64,000 nucleotides of DNA, taken from contig CM066308.1 in assembly GCA_033807695.1 (NCBI GenBank), positions 1,364,001-1,428,000 of the forward strand. The letters run 5' to 3'. Positions within the stretch are counted from its first letter, which is position 1; every line of letters begins with the position of its first letter. Shown here piece by piece: positions 1 to 10,323 of the stretch. The notes under the pieces are model-generated. The model searched no databases and was not told the origin of the DNA. It worked only from the letters and a program-made list of their open reading frames with translations. A program made the translations under genes and the position numbers. Source of the stretch: Daedaleopsis sinensis (lineage: Eukaryota; Basidiomycota; Agaricomycetes; Polyporales; Polyporaceae).

Positions 1-2532
1 CTTCCGTACGGGGGTGAGAAATGTGTCGGACGCATAGAGCATACTGGGGATCACGACGGCCTGGTAGAGCCGTCGCACGACCCCCAGCGTGAGGCCGTTC
101 CTTGTGTTTGCGAGCCGGCGCAGTAGTGCGACCCATTTTGCTCCCTTCGAATGTGCAAGCGCTGTCTGCTCACGAAACTTTAGGTTTTGATCGACGAGTA
201 GTCCTAGGAAGCGGTGGAAAGCGGCTGCTGGGATGACCGTCCCATCCGACAGCGTCAGGTCGGGGCCGAGCGTCTTGGTGCGGGCCTTGCAGTTGACTAG
301 ACCGAACTTGTCGAGCGAATAGGCCGAGTTGTGCGCGAGCGACCAGGCTAGGCCACCCCCGGGGCGCTCCAAGAAGTCCCGAATCTTGTCGTGACAGTCC
401 TGAAAGGTGGTGCCCGTCGTGACAAGGGCGACATCGTCCATCGAGCCCACCGCCAGCTCGCCTCCCTTGATCCGTGCGCTGTCTATGAGGTCAGAGTTAT
501 AGAATGCATAGAGAATTACCGAGAGCGGGCATCCCTGGTCGATGCCGCTCATAATCTGGAAGAGGTCGGACTCGTAGTCGTCGAACTTGAGGCGCGTTCT
601 TCTGCCGTCGAGTTTCGCTCTGAGCCACTCGACATACTCGACCGGGACTCCTCTGGTTCGCAAGTTGTGGAAAAGGCGTTCCGGGACAGCTGCTGGGAAG
701 GCCGATTTGATGTCCAGGAAGACGACCGACGCCGCTTTGTTCTGCCTCCACGCATCCTTGATCGTCTTGGTGACGAGATGGATGGAGTCCGTGGTCGTCC
801 GGCCTGCGCGTCCGCCAAACTGATGGGTGGCTAGAAGGGAGTGTCGCTCAGCCTCATAGACGAGCACGTCTGCAACGCACCGGGATAGAATTTTCGACGC
901 GCAGTTCAGCAGCGCGATCGGTCGCCACGCTTTGGCTGCCGAGTAGTCCGCCTTCCCCGGCTTCTTGAGAACGACCGTGTCGGAGAGCTTCCACCGTTCC
1001 GGGTAGTACTGGAGCTCGAACGTGGCCCTGAAGAGGCGGCCTAGCATCGGGGTGAGCGTGTCACAGCAGTGCTTAAATACTTCGTTTGGGATCGCGTCCG
1101 GGCCCGGAGCCTTGAAGGATCGGAGCGACTTGATCGCCTGTCGCACTTGCTCATCCGTGATCGGGCTGAACTTGAACTTCGGAGCCGGGTACGGGCCGCC
1201 GGGGATGGGAACGTCGCCCGAGGGCAGGAAGAAGGTCTTGTAGAACTCCTCGCTCTTGTCCGGGTTCGAGGTGATGACCGCTTGCTGTCCGTCCTGGTTG
1301 AGCACGTTCAGCGGGGGAATCCTTGAGCGACCGCCATCCGTCGATCCTGTCTTTAAGAAACGGTTAGCATCCCATATGGTGGTCGCGTCCACTGAGTCGA
1401 TCCACGCCCTCCAGTGGTCGCCTTTTGCTGTGCGAATTGCATCAGTATAGCGGTTCCGGTAGCGTCGGAACTCAGCGTGTGAGGGGTGCGCGCGCTCGGC
1501 GCGATGGCGATGTGAGGCTCGCCCTAGCTTCTCCTTCTCCTTGCGCATAGATGTTAGCTCCTTGGTCCACCATCGCTTCGCGTAGGGCGTGTCGGGGGAG
1601 AGCGGAACGTGCTCCTCCACCGTGGCTTGAAGGTCGGACATGAGGTCGTCGAGGGACGAGTCGAAGTCTTGCTGAGTTCTGATGTCGCCGTGGGGACCGC
1701 GGGCGTCCAATCGTGTCGCGAGTGCCGTTTCGAATTCGCCCCAGTCCACCTTCCTGAAGTCCCGCCGGATCCTCGGCCTCGCCTCCTCTGTTGGGAGCTC
1801 GAATACTGTTAAAATGGGAAAGTGATCAGTAAGGATAGGCCTCCAGTCCTCTGCCACCCTGCACGAGCGCAGGCACTCCAGTAGCACTTCCGAGCAGAAA
1901 ACATTGTCGGGGCGTGTGCGAGACTTCGTGTTCATTGATTCTAGCGTGGCCAGTGACGGGGGGAGAGCCATCTCCATCCCGAGGTCTGCAATCCGGTTGA
2001 TCAGCAGTTCAGCGCGGACGAGGTTGTTCCTGTAGAAGAGCTGGTGATTAGAGGGATCGTCCCAGTTGGGGTGGTGACGATTAAAGTCGCCGAGCCAGAT
2101 GACATGTTGCTCCCCGTCGCCGGCCGCGACGAGCGTTCTGGTAGCTCTCGTCGCGGCATGGATCGCCGTGTCGTGCTCCCCGTCGACGTAGAGGTTGACG
2201 AGGTGGACGGTGGCGCCCTCGGTCTTGATCGAGATCGCGGTGATGTCTGGGTGCGGGATGCTGACGGGGGTCCAAGTGTTCGTGGATACTCGAGTGTTAA
2301 CGAGGAGGACGGAGCGCGTTCTTCCAGCGGTATCCCGGTCGCGTACAGCTGGGTAGACAACTCGCCAGTGCGGGGTGCTGCGAGTGAGGCGGAGGTGGTC
2401 GAGGTAAGGCTCTTGTATCGCAATGATGTCGAAGTCGGTGGGGAGCGCGCTGTGGAGAAGCTCGAGCTGGCCGTCCAGCGACTTGTTTATATTCTGCTGC
2501 CATATGCGGAGTAGTGGGGCAACTGGGGCGGT
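1..2532 (-). CDS. LINE ORF2: endonuclease-reverse transcriptase (partial, runs off left edge)
   Basis: This frame has no stop from 2586 down to base 1 (over 840 codons). The first part is an exonuclease-endonuclease-phosphatase domain with IWQQNIN, IAIQEPY, GDFNRHHPNWD, RPDNVF and TDHFPI, the usual metal- and DNA-binding motifs of LINE endonucleases. The reverse transcriptase follows: KAPGPDAIPNE, WRPIALLNC, FLDIKSAFPAA (first catalytic Asp), DQGCPLSVILYAF, then SMDDVALV as the catalytic box, near base 440. The two Asp of that box are kept, but the usual aromatic residue before them is Ser-Met here. There is no in-frame Met near the beginning. The frame overlaps the last ~55 nt of ORF1 in a different phase, so translation probably uses frameshifting or termination-reinitiation. 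It would nick target DNA and reverse-transcribe the LINE RNA. Any RNase H domain would lie outside the window. Confidence 0.93.
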
Positions 2533-3782
2533 CAATAAGTGGCGGGAGGTGGGTCTCGAGGCGGCGCTCCGAAGAACGTGTCGATGTTAGCTTGCCGCGG
2601 CCCTTGCGTGTTCGCGTCCGGCGGGAAGTTGTGGGCGATGTGGTCCCAGAGCGACGGTGGCGGCGGAGCTCGTGTCAGAGCCTCCTCGTCCGTGACCCAG
2701 GTGCGAGGGTCGTTCGTGACGAAGTACCTAAAGCCCGAGTCAGCGCGTCGTGCGGCGAAGTCACGCACCTTCCTGCGGTGCGTGGGACAGGAGCGATCCC
2801 ACGCAGCATGGCCGTCTTCATCGCAGTTGGCGCAGCGGTAAAGAGTCGGGTCCTTGATCATGCATTGCATGGAGGCGTGATGCCCTGCGCAGAACGCGCA
2901 GACCGCGTGTGGAGACGGGCATTCCCTGGCCAAATGACCGTCGTAACTCTGGCAGTTCAGACAACGCAGCGGCTCCTTGATGTCGCGCCGTACAATGACT
3001 CGTCGGCCCGCAATCGTGAGGCCTCGCAGAGCTCGATTCGCCTGGTCCACACTGCTGAAAGTTAGTAGCAAAAAGGCAGTGCGCTGCCCCACGTAGCGCT
3101 TTTCGATCGCCCTGATCCATTCGGCCTTGACTATCGCTCCTTCTTCCAGCTCGTGGGCGGTCTCAACGTCGCGCAGCGCTGGCGCGTGGTCGGGGTTGAA
3201 GGTGACCGGTACGTACTCGGCGACCAGTTGATACGTACGCTCCACAATTTTTGCACTGGTGCCCATTTTTCTGGTGAACGATCGATTCACGTTCGGGTTG
3301 AGGAGCCATCGAGCGAGGTCCCGGGAGGTCGTGGTGAAGACGACGTCGCCGTGACGCTGGACCTTCGCCGAGTCTATGGCGGCGTCCTTCGGCGGGGTGA
3401 GGCCCTCGCCCGCCATCAGGTCGACCGCCTGCTTTGCCCTCTCCAACACCTCGCGATCGCTCAGCTTGTTGCCCTCCGGGTCGGTTATGGAGACCCCTCG
3501 GACCAGCACTTGTCGCTGGAGGAGATCCGAGAGGTCTACCGCCCTCCGGGTACGCACCGGGGCGGTGTCCAGAGTAAATGCAGGAGGTGGAGAGGCGGAC
3601 GCACCGGTGTCTGCTCGCTGGCCTTGCGCCGCCTGTAAGTCCTCCTTCGCTCCCGTCAGCGCCGCCGTCGCCGTATCCAGCCTCTGGCAAGCCTCGCGCA
3701 GCTGCCCCGCACAATCCACCATCTTCTTTCTAGCATCGTCCATCCCATCCGTCCCCGTTGCGACGTCCTGCTCGACCTTCTC
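2532..3782 (-). pseudogene. LINE ORF1 (gag-like), C-terminal part, severed by transposon insertion
   Basis: This is the RNA-binding, nucleocapsid-like protein of the LINE. The C-terminal region has three cysteine knuckles in a row (starting CLNCQ, CAFCAG and CANCDEDGH), preceded by an RRM-like stretch (AFLLLTFSSVDQANRALRG). The N-terminal 142 codons are at 19980-19555 on the same strand. The join falls in the 8-bp duplicated target. Deleting the insert gives HTEKV followed directly by EQDV, one uninterrupted frame of about 558 codons. An ATG at 3902 opens a longer chimeric frame, but its first ~40 codons lie within the inserted transposon and are not part of ORF1. I infer the gene is inactive here only because of the insertion. 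Confidence 0.93.
3775..3782. repeat. 8-bp target site duplication, left copy
   Basis: The sequence accttctc directly abuts the left terminal inverted repeat. The identical octamer abuts the right one at 19547-19554. Removing one copy plus the intervening 15,764 bp restores the LINE ORF1 frame. An 8-bp duplication is, as I recall, the length reported for Zisupton-type elements. Confidence 0.93.
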
Positions 3783-3867
3783 CAAATTACCTGCACCATG
3801 GGGCACCTTCCGCCGCATTCCGACGGATTCCGGCGGATGATGGCGGACGCCAGGCACATCAGCGCCC
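3783..3867 (+). repeat. Left terminal inverted repeat (85 bp)
   Basis: It begins caaattacctgcaccatggg and ends at cagcgccc. It matches the reverse complement of 19462-19546 at 77 of 85 positions. Four of the eight mismatches fall in the outermost 6 bp. The inner part holds an imperfect palindrome centred on attccgacggattccgg, with ccgcc/ggcgg arms. Confidence 0.92.
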
Positions 3868-5645
3868 GCTGTTGTGGCGCGATCCAATCGACGACCATTC
3901 ATATTTTGTAAGCCTCTCCTTTCCCTTAAGATCTAAGGCTGAACACATCGCCAGCCTATCCCAGAAGTACTTCCAAGCCTCCGCTGGAGCACTCCCAAGT
4001 CGTCGCTACCACTTAGTTCGCGGACCATTAATATCTTGTATGTATCTCCTTTGACTCGAAAGATGTAAAGGTTGAAGCAAGAACATAATTATGCTGGACT
4101 GAAGTGTCGTTGAAGCCCTATCCCTGAAGTATCACCGAGCTGTCGCTGAAGTACTCCCAACCAGTCGTGCCAACTGCAGGCCTCCCAACGCAAGCTTCAC
4201 CCTTATCCAACATCAGGATAACACCGATGAAGCGATGAGCCTACATCGTTAGCCTACCCCCTCCTGCCCCTCCAAGGTACCCTCACGGGGCAGGTGAGTC
4301 TGCACGATATGCAGCGGGTACACTTTTAAATGTCTCTTGGTGGCACTGATCGCTGAAGCATATTGCTCCATCGCTGCAGTGGTCAGTCGAAATACCTCCC
4401 CCATTGCTTGAGCAACTGACGTCCGGTCCAGTACACCTATCGCTGGAGTGGTTGTACACGACAATAGGATGTTGAGTTCACTCTGCTGAACGACGTTCCT
4501 TTGTTACTACAGTAATTCGTACATTCCTCTTATTGCATGTCCAACACTTGAATGACTCCTCTAGTATCGCTTCAGGCATTGAAGGTCGCTCCGGTATATC
4601 AATCGCTTCAACGATCAGGTGGTGACGTTTGCCTCTCCAACACTGAAGCCATCGGTCTGTAGATGGACTCGTGGATCGACCCCTTCAGGGACCTGCTCCA
4701 TCGCTGAAGGGACTGATGCAGTACTGATGACCGGTCCGGTGTTCAAATCCCTTCAGGGACCTACTCCGTCGCTCAAGCGACTGATGCAGTACTGATGACC
4801 GGTCCGGTGTTCAAATCCCTTCAGGACATCCTCGATCGCTGAAGCGATTGAAGACAGGCCCTATATTCAAAACGCTTCAGCATTCAGATTGCCTCCTAGA
4901 CGTGATGTAAGATGACCACAACCCGTTATACTACGTCGCTAGCTCCATCGAGCATGCTGGTCCTATTACCATACTAACCCGGTCCGGCGTTGACGTAACC
5001 CAATTCACTTACCCCGAGGCAATCGCTTCAGCGACCCGGACCAGCCCGGACCTCGCTCACCCGTCTACAGCACACTTCAACAGCCATCGCCATCGCCCAA
5101 CACGATCTCGGGCATAGCTGAAGCGATTTGCCTGGTTGATCCCTCGCTGCTTCTGCCTACATTGTCTAAAACCTAGACTGCAACACTGTGTATACGTTCC
5201 CGCCGAAACAGGAACCCTCGCACCGGCGACCGCTCTAAGATCATTAACTCTAATCCGATGCCCTTGATCGTCCTCTCGTCTCACGGCGTCGCTGCAGCTG
5301 TGTAGGTGACCGCTGAAGTGATAGTAGAATGCAGCACCCCAGCCGGGCTGATACACGTAGACTGCAGCAGGTGGCGCACTGTAGAAGGCACCGCTGTATT
5401 CGACGCTCACTCGACCAACCAGTTTTCTGCTCGACGCTGTGCTGAAGCGCCACGGTCCTTCACTGAAGCGACGCTCATTCCCTCGTGCCCGGAACTAAGG
5501 ATGCCTGCCGTGACAAACAACGCAACCCATCAGCAAGCTCGCCGTGACAGGACCCTCACACCTCTCTTCCGCTCTCTTCCGCTCTTCACCTTCGAACAGC
5601 TCAACCCTCTCCCCGCCTCTAACCCCCCATCCTCTACTAGCGGCC
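3868..5645. repeat. Left subterminal repeat zone (CTGAAG palindromic motifs)
   Basis: No gene was found here. From about 4090 to 5475 there are roughly 20 copies, in both orientations, of a short motif whose full form is the near-palindrome TCGCTGAAGCGA (for example near 4143, 4350, 4567, 4700, 4836, 5023, 5114, 5310 and 5460). The same motif is clustered at the other end (18.6-19.2 kb). It does not recur at this density in the central genes. Subterminal arrays of this type usually serve as transposase-binding sites; that role is inferred. Confidence 0.85.
4681..4825. repeat. 68-bp tandem duplication within left subterminal zone
   Basis: Copies at 4681-4748 and 4749-4816 are followed by a partial third copy. 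Each unit starts cccttcaggg and contains gatgcagtactgatgaccgg. Each unit carries two of the CTTCAG/CTGAAG motifs, so duplication multiplies the presumed binding sites. Confidence 0.9.
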
Positions 5646-7569
5646 ATGGCGGCTACCGACAACGACCCTCCCGACCTACTCGCTCATCTGAAGAATTGCC
5701 CTAAATGCCATATTGGCAAGATGAGTGCTCCTATTCTGTGCCACGGCACTACGCAACCGGCTCACAAAGACTGGTGGTATGAGAAGGCAAGTCTCCCGTC
5801 TTCTCTCGTCCGAGTTTGGTCCCTTTCTAGTTCTGACCATATGGCCCTTGTAACAGTGCTCTCGCAATGTGGAACCGTCCCTCAACCAATGCAAGCATAT
5901 CCATTGGCGTGCAGACATTACCCGAGGCGTCGCAGGCAAACCCAAGGGCATTCGCAAGAAATGTCCAGGTCAGAACTGTCGCCACCCGCCCAGAGACGTC
6001 AATGTCGAGTGCTTCTTCGCACTGTGCAAGCAATGCTGCCTCTTCGTTCACCAAGAAATGCCGGACCTCCGCCCCTGCCGCATCTCTGACCATCATATCA
6101 AAGGCACGGCGCCAGCCATCCAAGCATGTATGTACTGTGTCATCTCGTATTCTTTCCGTGTCCCATGGCGTTCAAGAACCATGCTCACCGTCGATGTTAG
6201 CAGGGTCACGGGCAGACACCGGAGATGGTTCAAGCGACGACGAAGTTGAGGCCGCACTCGACGAACAACCCAGGCCAGCTCGTAGCTCGCGCCGGGCCAG
6301 CGTCGCGGTGGCGGATCCACCTGTTCGTCCGAACGACCCTGCCGCCCGCTACGCGATCTCAATATCCCCTCACTATAAGCAGCCTTTGTCCGACATTCGC
6401 CAGCGCCACCAGCGCCCCGTCGAGAACAAAGTTCTGCGAAGGCAGCATTGAGTGACGACCTCACAGAACCATGACATCATGGTGCACTGGTGGCACGAGG
6501 TGCGTGTCGCTTTCTCTCCGGGTACTTTTCGCTGACGCGGTTACAGAATGATGCTCCTCGTCAGATCATTCCCGTTCGCGTCGCCCCGTCCCAGTGGCCT
6601 GAGTTCCATCCGAAGGACTCACCTGACCTCGTTGCGCTGTTTTAGGTCGACTCAAAACATTTCCAATACTACGACTGGCAGATCGCGTTCTGGGTCCATG
6701 GCTCGCCTTTCTCACCTCCCCGCAACGTCCTCAAGGTCGGAGACCTGTATTATCGTAGCGTCGTCGTGCTTCGAGGTCCGGACATGCCAGGGGCGACTGC
6801 GAGCCTCAAGCGCAAAGCTGATGTCGCTTTCGAGGCTGACGATGCCCGCTTCAGTGGCTGTGTGAGCAACGATTCCGAGTACGTCATACGCCTCTACGAA
6901 GTTGTTCAGAACCTCACGCTTCTTATCAGCTCGTTACTGTCAACGCCTCATCGCTTGGGCCCCGCGCTCACGCCTACCACACTTGTTCTCGATCATTCCC
7001 GCGACCACACCGCCTCATCTGAGTCCTCGGGAACTGGTTACATGTACGACAGCACGCCAACACTCTATCAGACCCCCGAACGCAGCGTCACCGATCGTTC
7101 GACCCCTGCGCCCTCCACCAGCTTCGGTTGCACTCCAGGCACAGCGTCATCGTTCTCAACAGAGTCTTCTTCTTCGTACAGAGTCGCCCCGATTCCCGCC
7201 CTCTTTCCGGGTCTCACTTCCCGAAGCTCCGTTAATGGCGATCTATTCGAAGCCGCTTCGTTAGATCCGGACGTCCCTCGCCGTGTAGGAGGCCATCCAC
7301 TTCTCTATGTGGTGGACATGGCGCTGGGTTTCAGCCTTGTTCAAAAGAAGGTCAACCAGTGGATGGCGAGGGCTGTCGCGTTCAAGCAGGTGTTTGCTCA
7401 CAAGTACTCCTCCTCCAGCTGGAGTGAGCACCTTCGCGCGTGGCAAGCCGCCCAAATGGTCGAGGGCGAGGTCGAACGGTGGACCGCTCATGGACGCACT
7501 GTGCGCGGCGAGTGGGCGGCCTTCATGCAAGCCTGGCGCCAGCCTCGTCAGACTCGTAATCGTCGGTAG
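5646..7569 (+). CDS. Transposon passenger gene A: cysteine-rich zinc-binding-like protein, possibly degenerate
   Basis: I do not recognise a named family with certainty. The N-terminus (ATG at 5646) has CPKC, then CHG and a Tyr-Glu-Lys-Cys end, a layout like GRF-type zinc fingers. Exon 2 (5857-6127) adds CPGQNC, CKQCC and His residues, probably a second metal site. The middle contains VHWWHE and then WPEFHP, YYDWQIAFWVHG. A Ser/Thr-rich linker follows, then a conserved-looking C-terminus (LLYVVDMALGF..W..AR) ending at 7569. Intron 1 (5787-5856) begins GC rather than GT; intron 2 is 6128-6200. Two in-frame stops, TGA at about 6449 and TAG at about 6645, must be removed by short introns with weak donors, or the gene is broken. 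Similar Cys-rich proteins recur near KDZ transposases in basidiomycetes, from memory. It lies just inside the left subterminal zone. Confidence 0.6.
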
Positions 7570-7946
7570 ACCTATATTACTGCTTCGGACCTAGGCGCGT
7601 ACATCAGCAATCACATAATCACGCACCCGCGCGCCCCTGGAAGCTCACCACATGTTTATCAGAGCGGCGGGATCGACCCATCGTAGCCGACGCAGCGGTC
7701 CCATCTCATCAGGGTGGCTAAAGCCATATCTGAGTTCTCTAGGCATACACACTGACCGTGGCGCCGGTACCTTGGAATTAAAATCCACAGCGGGTAGTCT
7801 ACCTAGATTGTGCCCGCGTCGTCCTCAAGCCATTCTCCGCGCTCGGCCCGGCCTGCGCTAGGTAGCGTACATAGTACTCTGGCTTACCGCGAACGCCGCT
7901 GAATTCTTCTCCCCATCCCTCGTTCGCTTCCACCCGCTGTCGAGTC
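7570..7946. other. Short intergenic stretch within the transposon
   Basis: This lies between passenger genes A and B, which are in the same orientation. No gene, repeat or clear regulatory element was seen. It would contain the terminator of A and the promoter of B. Confidence 0.5.
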
Positions 7947-8881
7947 ATGTCTCGGTTTCTCGATGAACCTCCGCCTTGCAACCCTCTGAACATACCACGG
8001 GACAACCCGGACGACCCGGACGACCCCTCGGACGATGATGTCCTTATCCTCGAAGGCTCTCGCACCCACTCGGACGTCGTTGGCCCCTTGGTCACCGCTG
8101 AGACGCTTGGCATTCAGCCGCAGGAATGGGTCAGCGGGAGTTCCAGGATGATGAAGTACGCAGGCTTGCTTCCCCCCTCTGTATGTCGTACCTCCTCATT
8201 AAACTCTTCGTTCCGCAGTCGCCTTGTCCGGTACATTCAACACGCGCGTCCCCACCTGAACGAATATGCGATCAGCAAGATCCCTCGCACCGGGGTCGAG
8301 TGGCAAGGCGATACCTTGATCTCTACCCAGAACAGGCAACGTATCATCGTGGTCACTGTTGGACACGTTCACCACGCTCACTCAAAGGCGGAGTGCCCTG
8401 GGACTCGGGAGTTCACACTCGACATCGATCTGGTGTCAGAGTCAGAACGTCGCGCTCGCGCCGAACTGAACCGCCGATGGGGCATGGGTATGTCAGATAT
8501 GTGCGCTCCCGCTCACGTTGAGATTGGTGGACTTATCTCGAACTTCCAGCCGAACTCCAAGATCCGGACGGCCCCATCAAGACCGAGTTCGTGACTGAAC
8601 AACGGTGGCCCGTAAGTCATCAAAATACTTTCCTTTTGTTTCCCACTGATTTTCAGCGGCTTTATGTCCAGCTGGACCTCTTCGTTTACGAGGCTCTCGA
8701 TCGCGTGCGCAACGGCGAGTTGGATCGTGTCAAGGTCCGCAGCTTCACCTCGCTCAATGTCGGGGATCTCGTCTATGTCGAGTCTTCGCTGCGAAGAGAC
8801 ATCGACTCGCCGGATCTGGGTCTCAAGTGGATCATTGAGCGTGTCTTTCTGCTTGCAGAGACCCCCACTGTGATCACCTAG
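7947..8881 (+). CDS. Transposon passenger gene B: 263-aa protein of unknown function
   Basis: Four exons fit in phase: 7947-8155, 8219-8487, 8523-8611 and 8657-8881, giving 263 aa. All three introns are GT-AG and 35-63 nt long. The N-terminus is acidic and proline-rich (DNPDDPDDPSDDD). The middle includes RLVRYIQHARPHLNEYAI and a beta-rich stretch with His residues (VVTVGHVHHAHS). The C-terminal third (WWTYLELPAELQ, YVQLDLFVYEALDRV, GDLVYVES) looks like a compact globular domain. No known family was recognised. Clean splicing with no internal stops argues that it is a functional gene rather than relic sequence. Confidence 0.65.
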
Positions 8882-10323
8882 TCATACTAGACTCGAGTCG
8901 GTGATTGTGATTACCAAACGATGTAGTATGCGTCGAGGTCGAATATCATGTGCTTCTCTCGTGTCGTGTAAGAGGACAGGCGCTCCACACTGGGCGCTCA
9001 GATTTGCGACAGATTGACTTGAACTTCGGGAACAAATAATTTATAAAGTGGTGTTCGCGAGCATGGGCTCAGATACACCGCTGTGGCCCATCTCAGGGTC
9101 GGCCACTTGCAGGTCGCACAAGCGCGAACACGCTGTCAGCCTTGAAACAGGGCTATGTCTGCCCGGGCGTGTCTCGCTCGCCGTGCCCTAGTCATCGCAA
9201 AGTTCCACAATGCGCGTGGAGCGGGATGATCGAGGCTAGAGAAAGTACTTAATGCCAGTGACACGACCCTGGCCCGCGATTTTCAACACAATCTCTTATT
9301 ACTGAATATATATACATTCGGCGATCCATCAGACGTCCTTGCAGCTTTCTCCCATCATTTATTGACTTGCGGACCGGGAAGTGTCTCTAGGTACAGTGTT
9401 ACACATGCGATGTGTCGGAAGGGGCATTGGCACCCCGGGAACACGCCAGAAACGACTAGTTCGACCTCGCGTTCAAGTTAGGTATATTGCAGTACTGTAG
9501 CAGATTTCGGCGACCGATAAATACTATGTGCGCACATGTGTTATTGATTGCGCAATCTAGCCGTCTCCGTTGTTTTGAAGACTGGCACCTATTGGGGGTT
9601 TTAGAGGAATCTCTGCGGCGTAGGGCACGGTTAATGCCACTTGTGATGGTGCCTGCGATCATTCTAGTAGGGTAGCAGGAAGCATGTGCGGCGGCGACGA
9701 AAGCGTTCACACACTGTAAGGGCTTGCACTTCATGTAAACCCATGATTGGTCTGCACCCATATTAAATCCTCCGATATTGCGACCGTAGAAATTGGGAAG
9801 AGGGTTTATTGGCAGTTCCAAACCTTGATTTGATCTTGACCAACCAAATACGGAACAGCACCGATTGGCGCCTAGGAGTGGCGCCGTAGCACTTCTGCCC
9901 TGCAAGGCGTCAATCATACTCTTCATGCCCCCGTCATGCATCGATATCGGGCCTCTGCACCAGCAATATATGAATTCCCCATTCTCCACGGAAACGAGCC
10001 CTGTCTCGCCACACATCTGCTCGTACTACGCTGTCTGTTCCCCTTGCTCATCCGTACCTCGCGCCTCCGACCCCTTCGACCAGCACCATGTCTGCCAGCC
10101 GTACACAACTGTCCAGGGACTTCCTGTGAGATATTCCGACGTGTGGCCTTATCTGAAACTGACCTTCGTCTCCGCGCTGTTACGCACAGGCTCCAGCTTG
10201 AACTGGAAGAACTTCGTGTAAGTCTAGTACCCTTGAGCGCCCGCCTTTCTGACTCTGCTGCCTCAGACGATCGTCAGGCTTTGGTCCCCCGTTTCTCAGC
10301 TTGGCCAGCTCCATTTCGTCAAG
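8882..10323. other. Intergenic region within the transposon
   Basis: This is less GC-rich than its neighbours. No gene is recognised on the plus strand up to about 10190. A short coiled-coil-like exon (LQLELEELR) near 10194-10219 could be an upstream exon of passenger gene C. On the minus strand, 9456-10016 is open for 186 codons (listed separately). Confidence 0.4.
9456..10016 (-). CDS. Uncertain 186-codon ORF inside the transposon
   Basis: This is a single uninterrupted frame with many Cys residues (CWC, NRCC, MKCK, ASCY) and a basic C-terminal half. It is the only sizeable minus-strand frame in an otherwise empty, moderate-GC gap, where chance frames of this length are less likely than in the GC-rich parts. 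No domain or family is recognised, and it may be chance. Confidence 0.2.
   Translation of the reverse strand: MCGETGLVSVENGEFIYCWCRGPISMHDGGMKSMIDALQGRSATAPLLGANRCCSVFGWSRSNQGLELPINPLPNFYGRNIGGFNMGADQSWVYMKCKPLQCVNAFVAAAHASCYPTRMIAGTITSGINRALRRRDSSKTPNRCQSSKQRRRLDCAINNTCAHIVFIGRRNLLQYCNIPNLNARSN

Larger units (their letters stand above)
1..3782 (-). mobile_element. Non-LTR retrotransposon (LINE), 3' portion, interrupted and truncated by window edge
   Basis: This is the downstream part of a minus-strand LINE. It carries the C-terminal part of a gag-like ORF1 and an ORF2 with an endonuclease followed by a reverse transcriptase. The 5' portion lies at 19547-20.1 kb, displaced by the DNA transposon at 3783-19546. 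The 3' end lies left of the window, so the LINE's own target duplication and tail cannot be seen. The APE-type endonuclease plus CCHC-knuckle ORF1 fits the Tad/I-like LINEs common in fungi; the clade is an inference. Both ORFs are open apart from the insertion, which suggests a young copy. Confidence 0.9.

Noticed and set aside
391..834. Plus-strand ORFs over 1-2500
   Set aside because: They are mirror frames of the LINE ORF2, which has clear endonuclease and reverse transcriptase motifs on the minus strand.
3786..3902. ATG at 3902 as the true start of the LINE ORF1
   Set aside because: Bases 3783-3902 belong to the inserted transposon. The real N-terminus is at 19980-19555, in phase across the duplicated octamer.
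4728..4752. tRNA-like T-arm (ggtgttcaaatcc) in the left subterminal zone
   Set aside because: It recurs as part of the 68-bp tandem unit, and no acceptor stem or anticodon arm can be folded around it.
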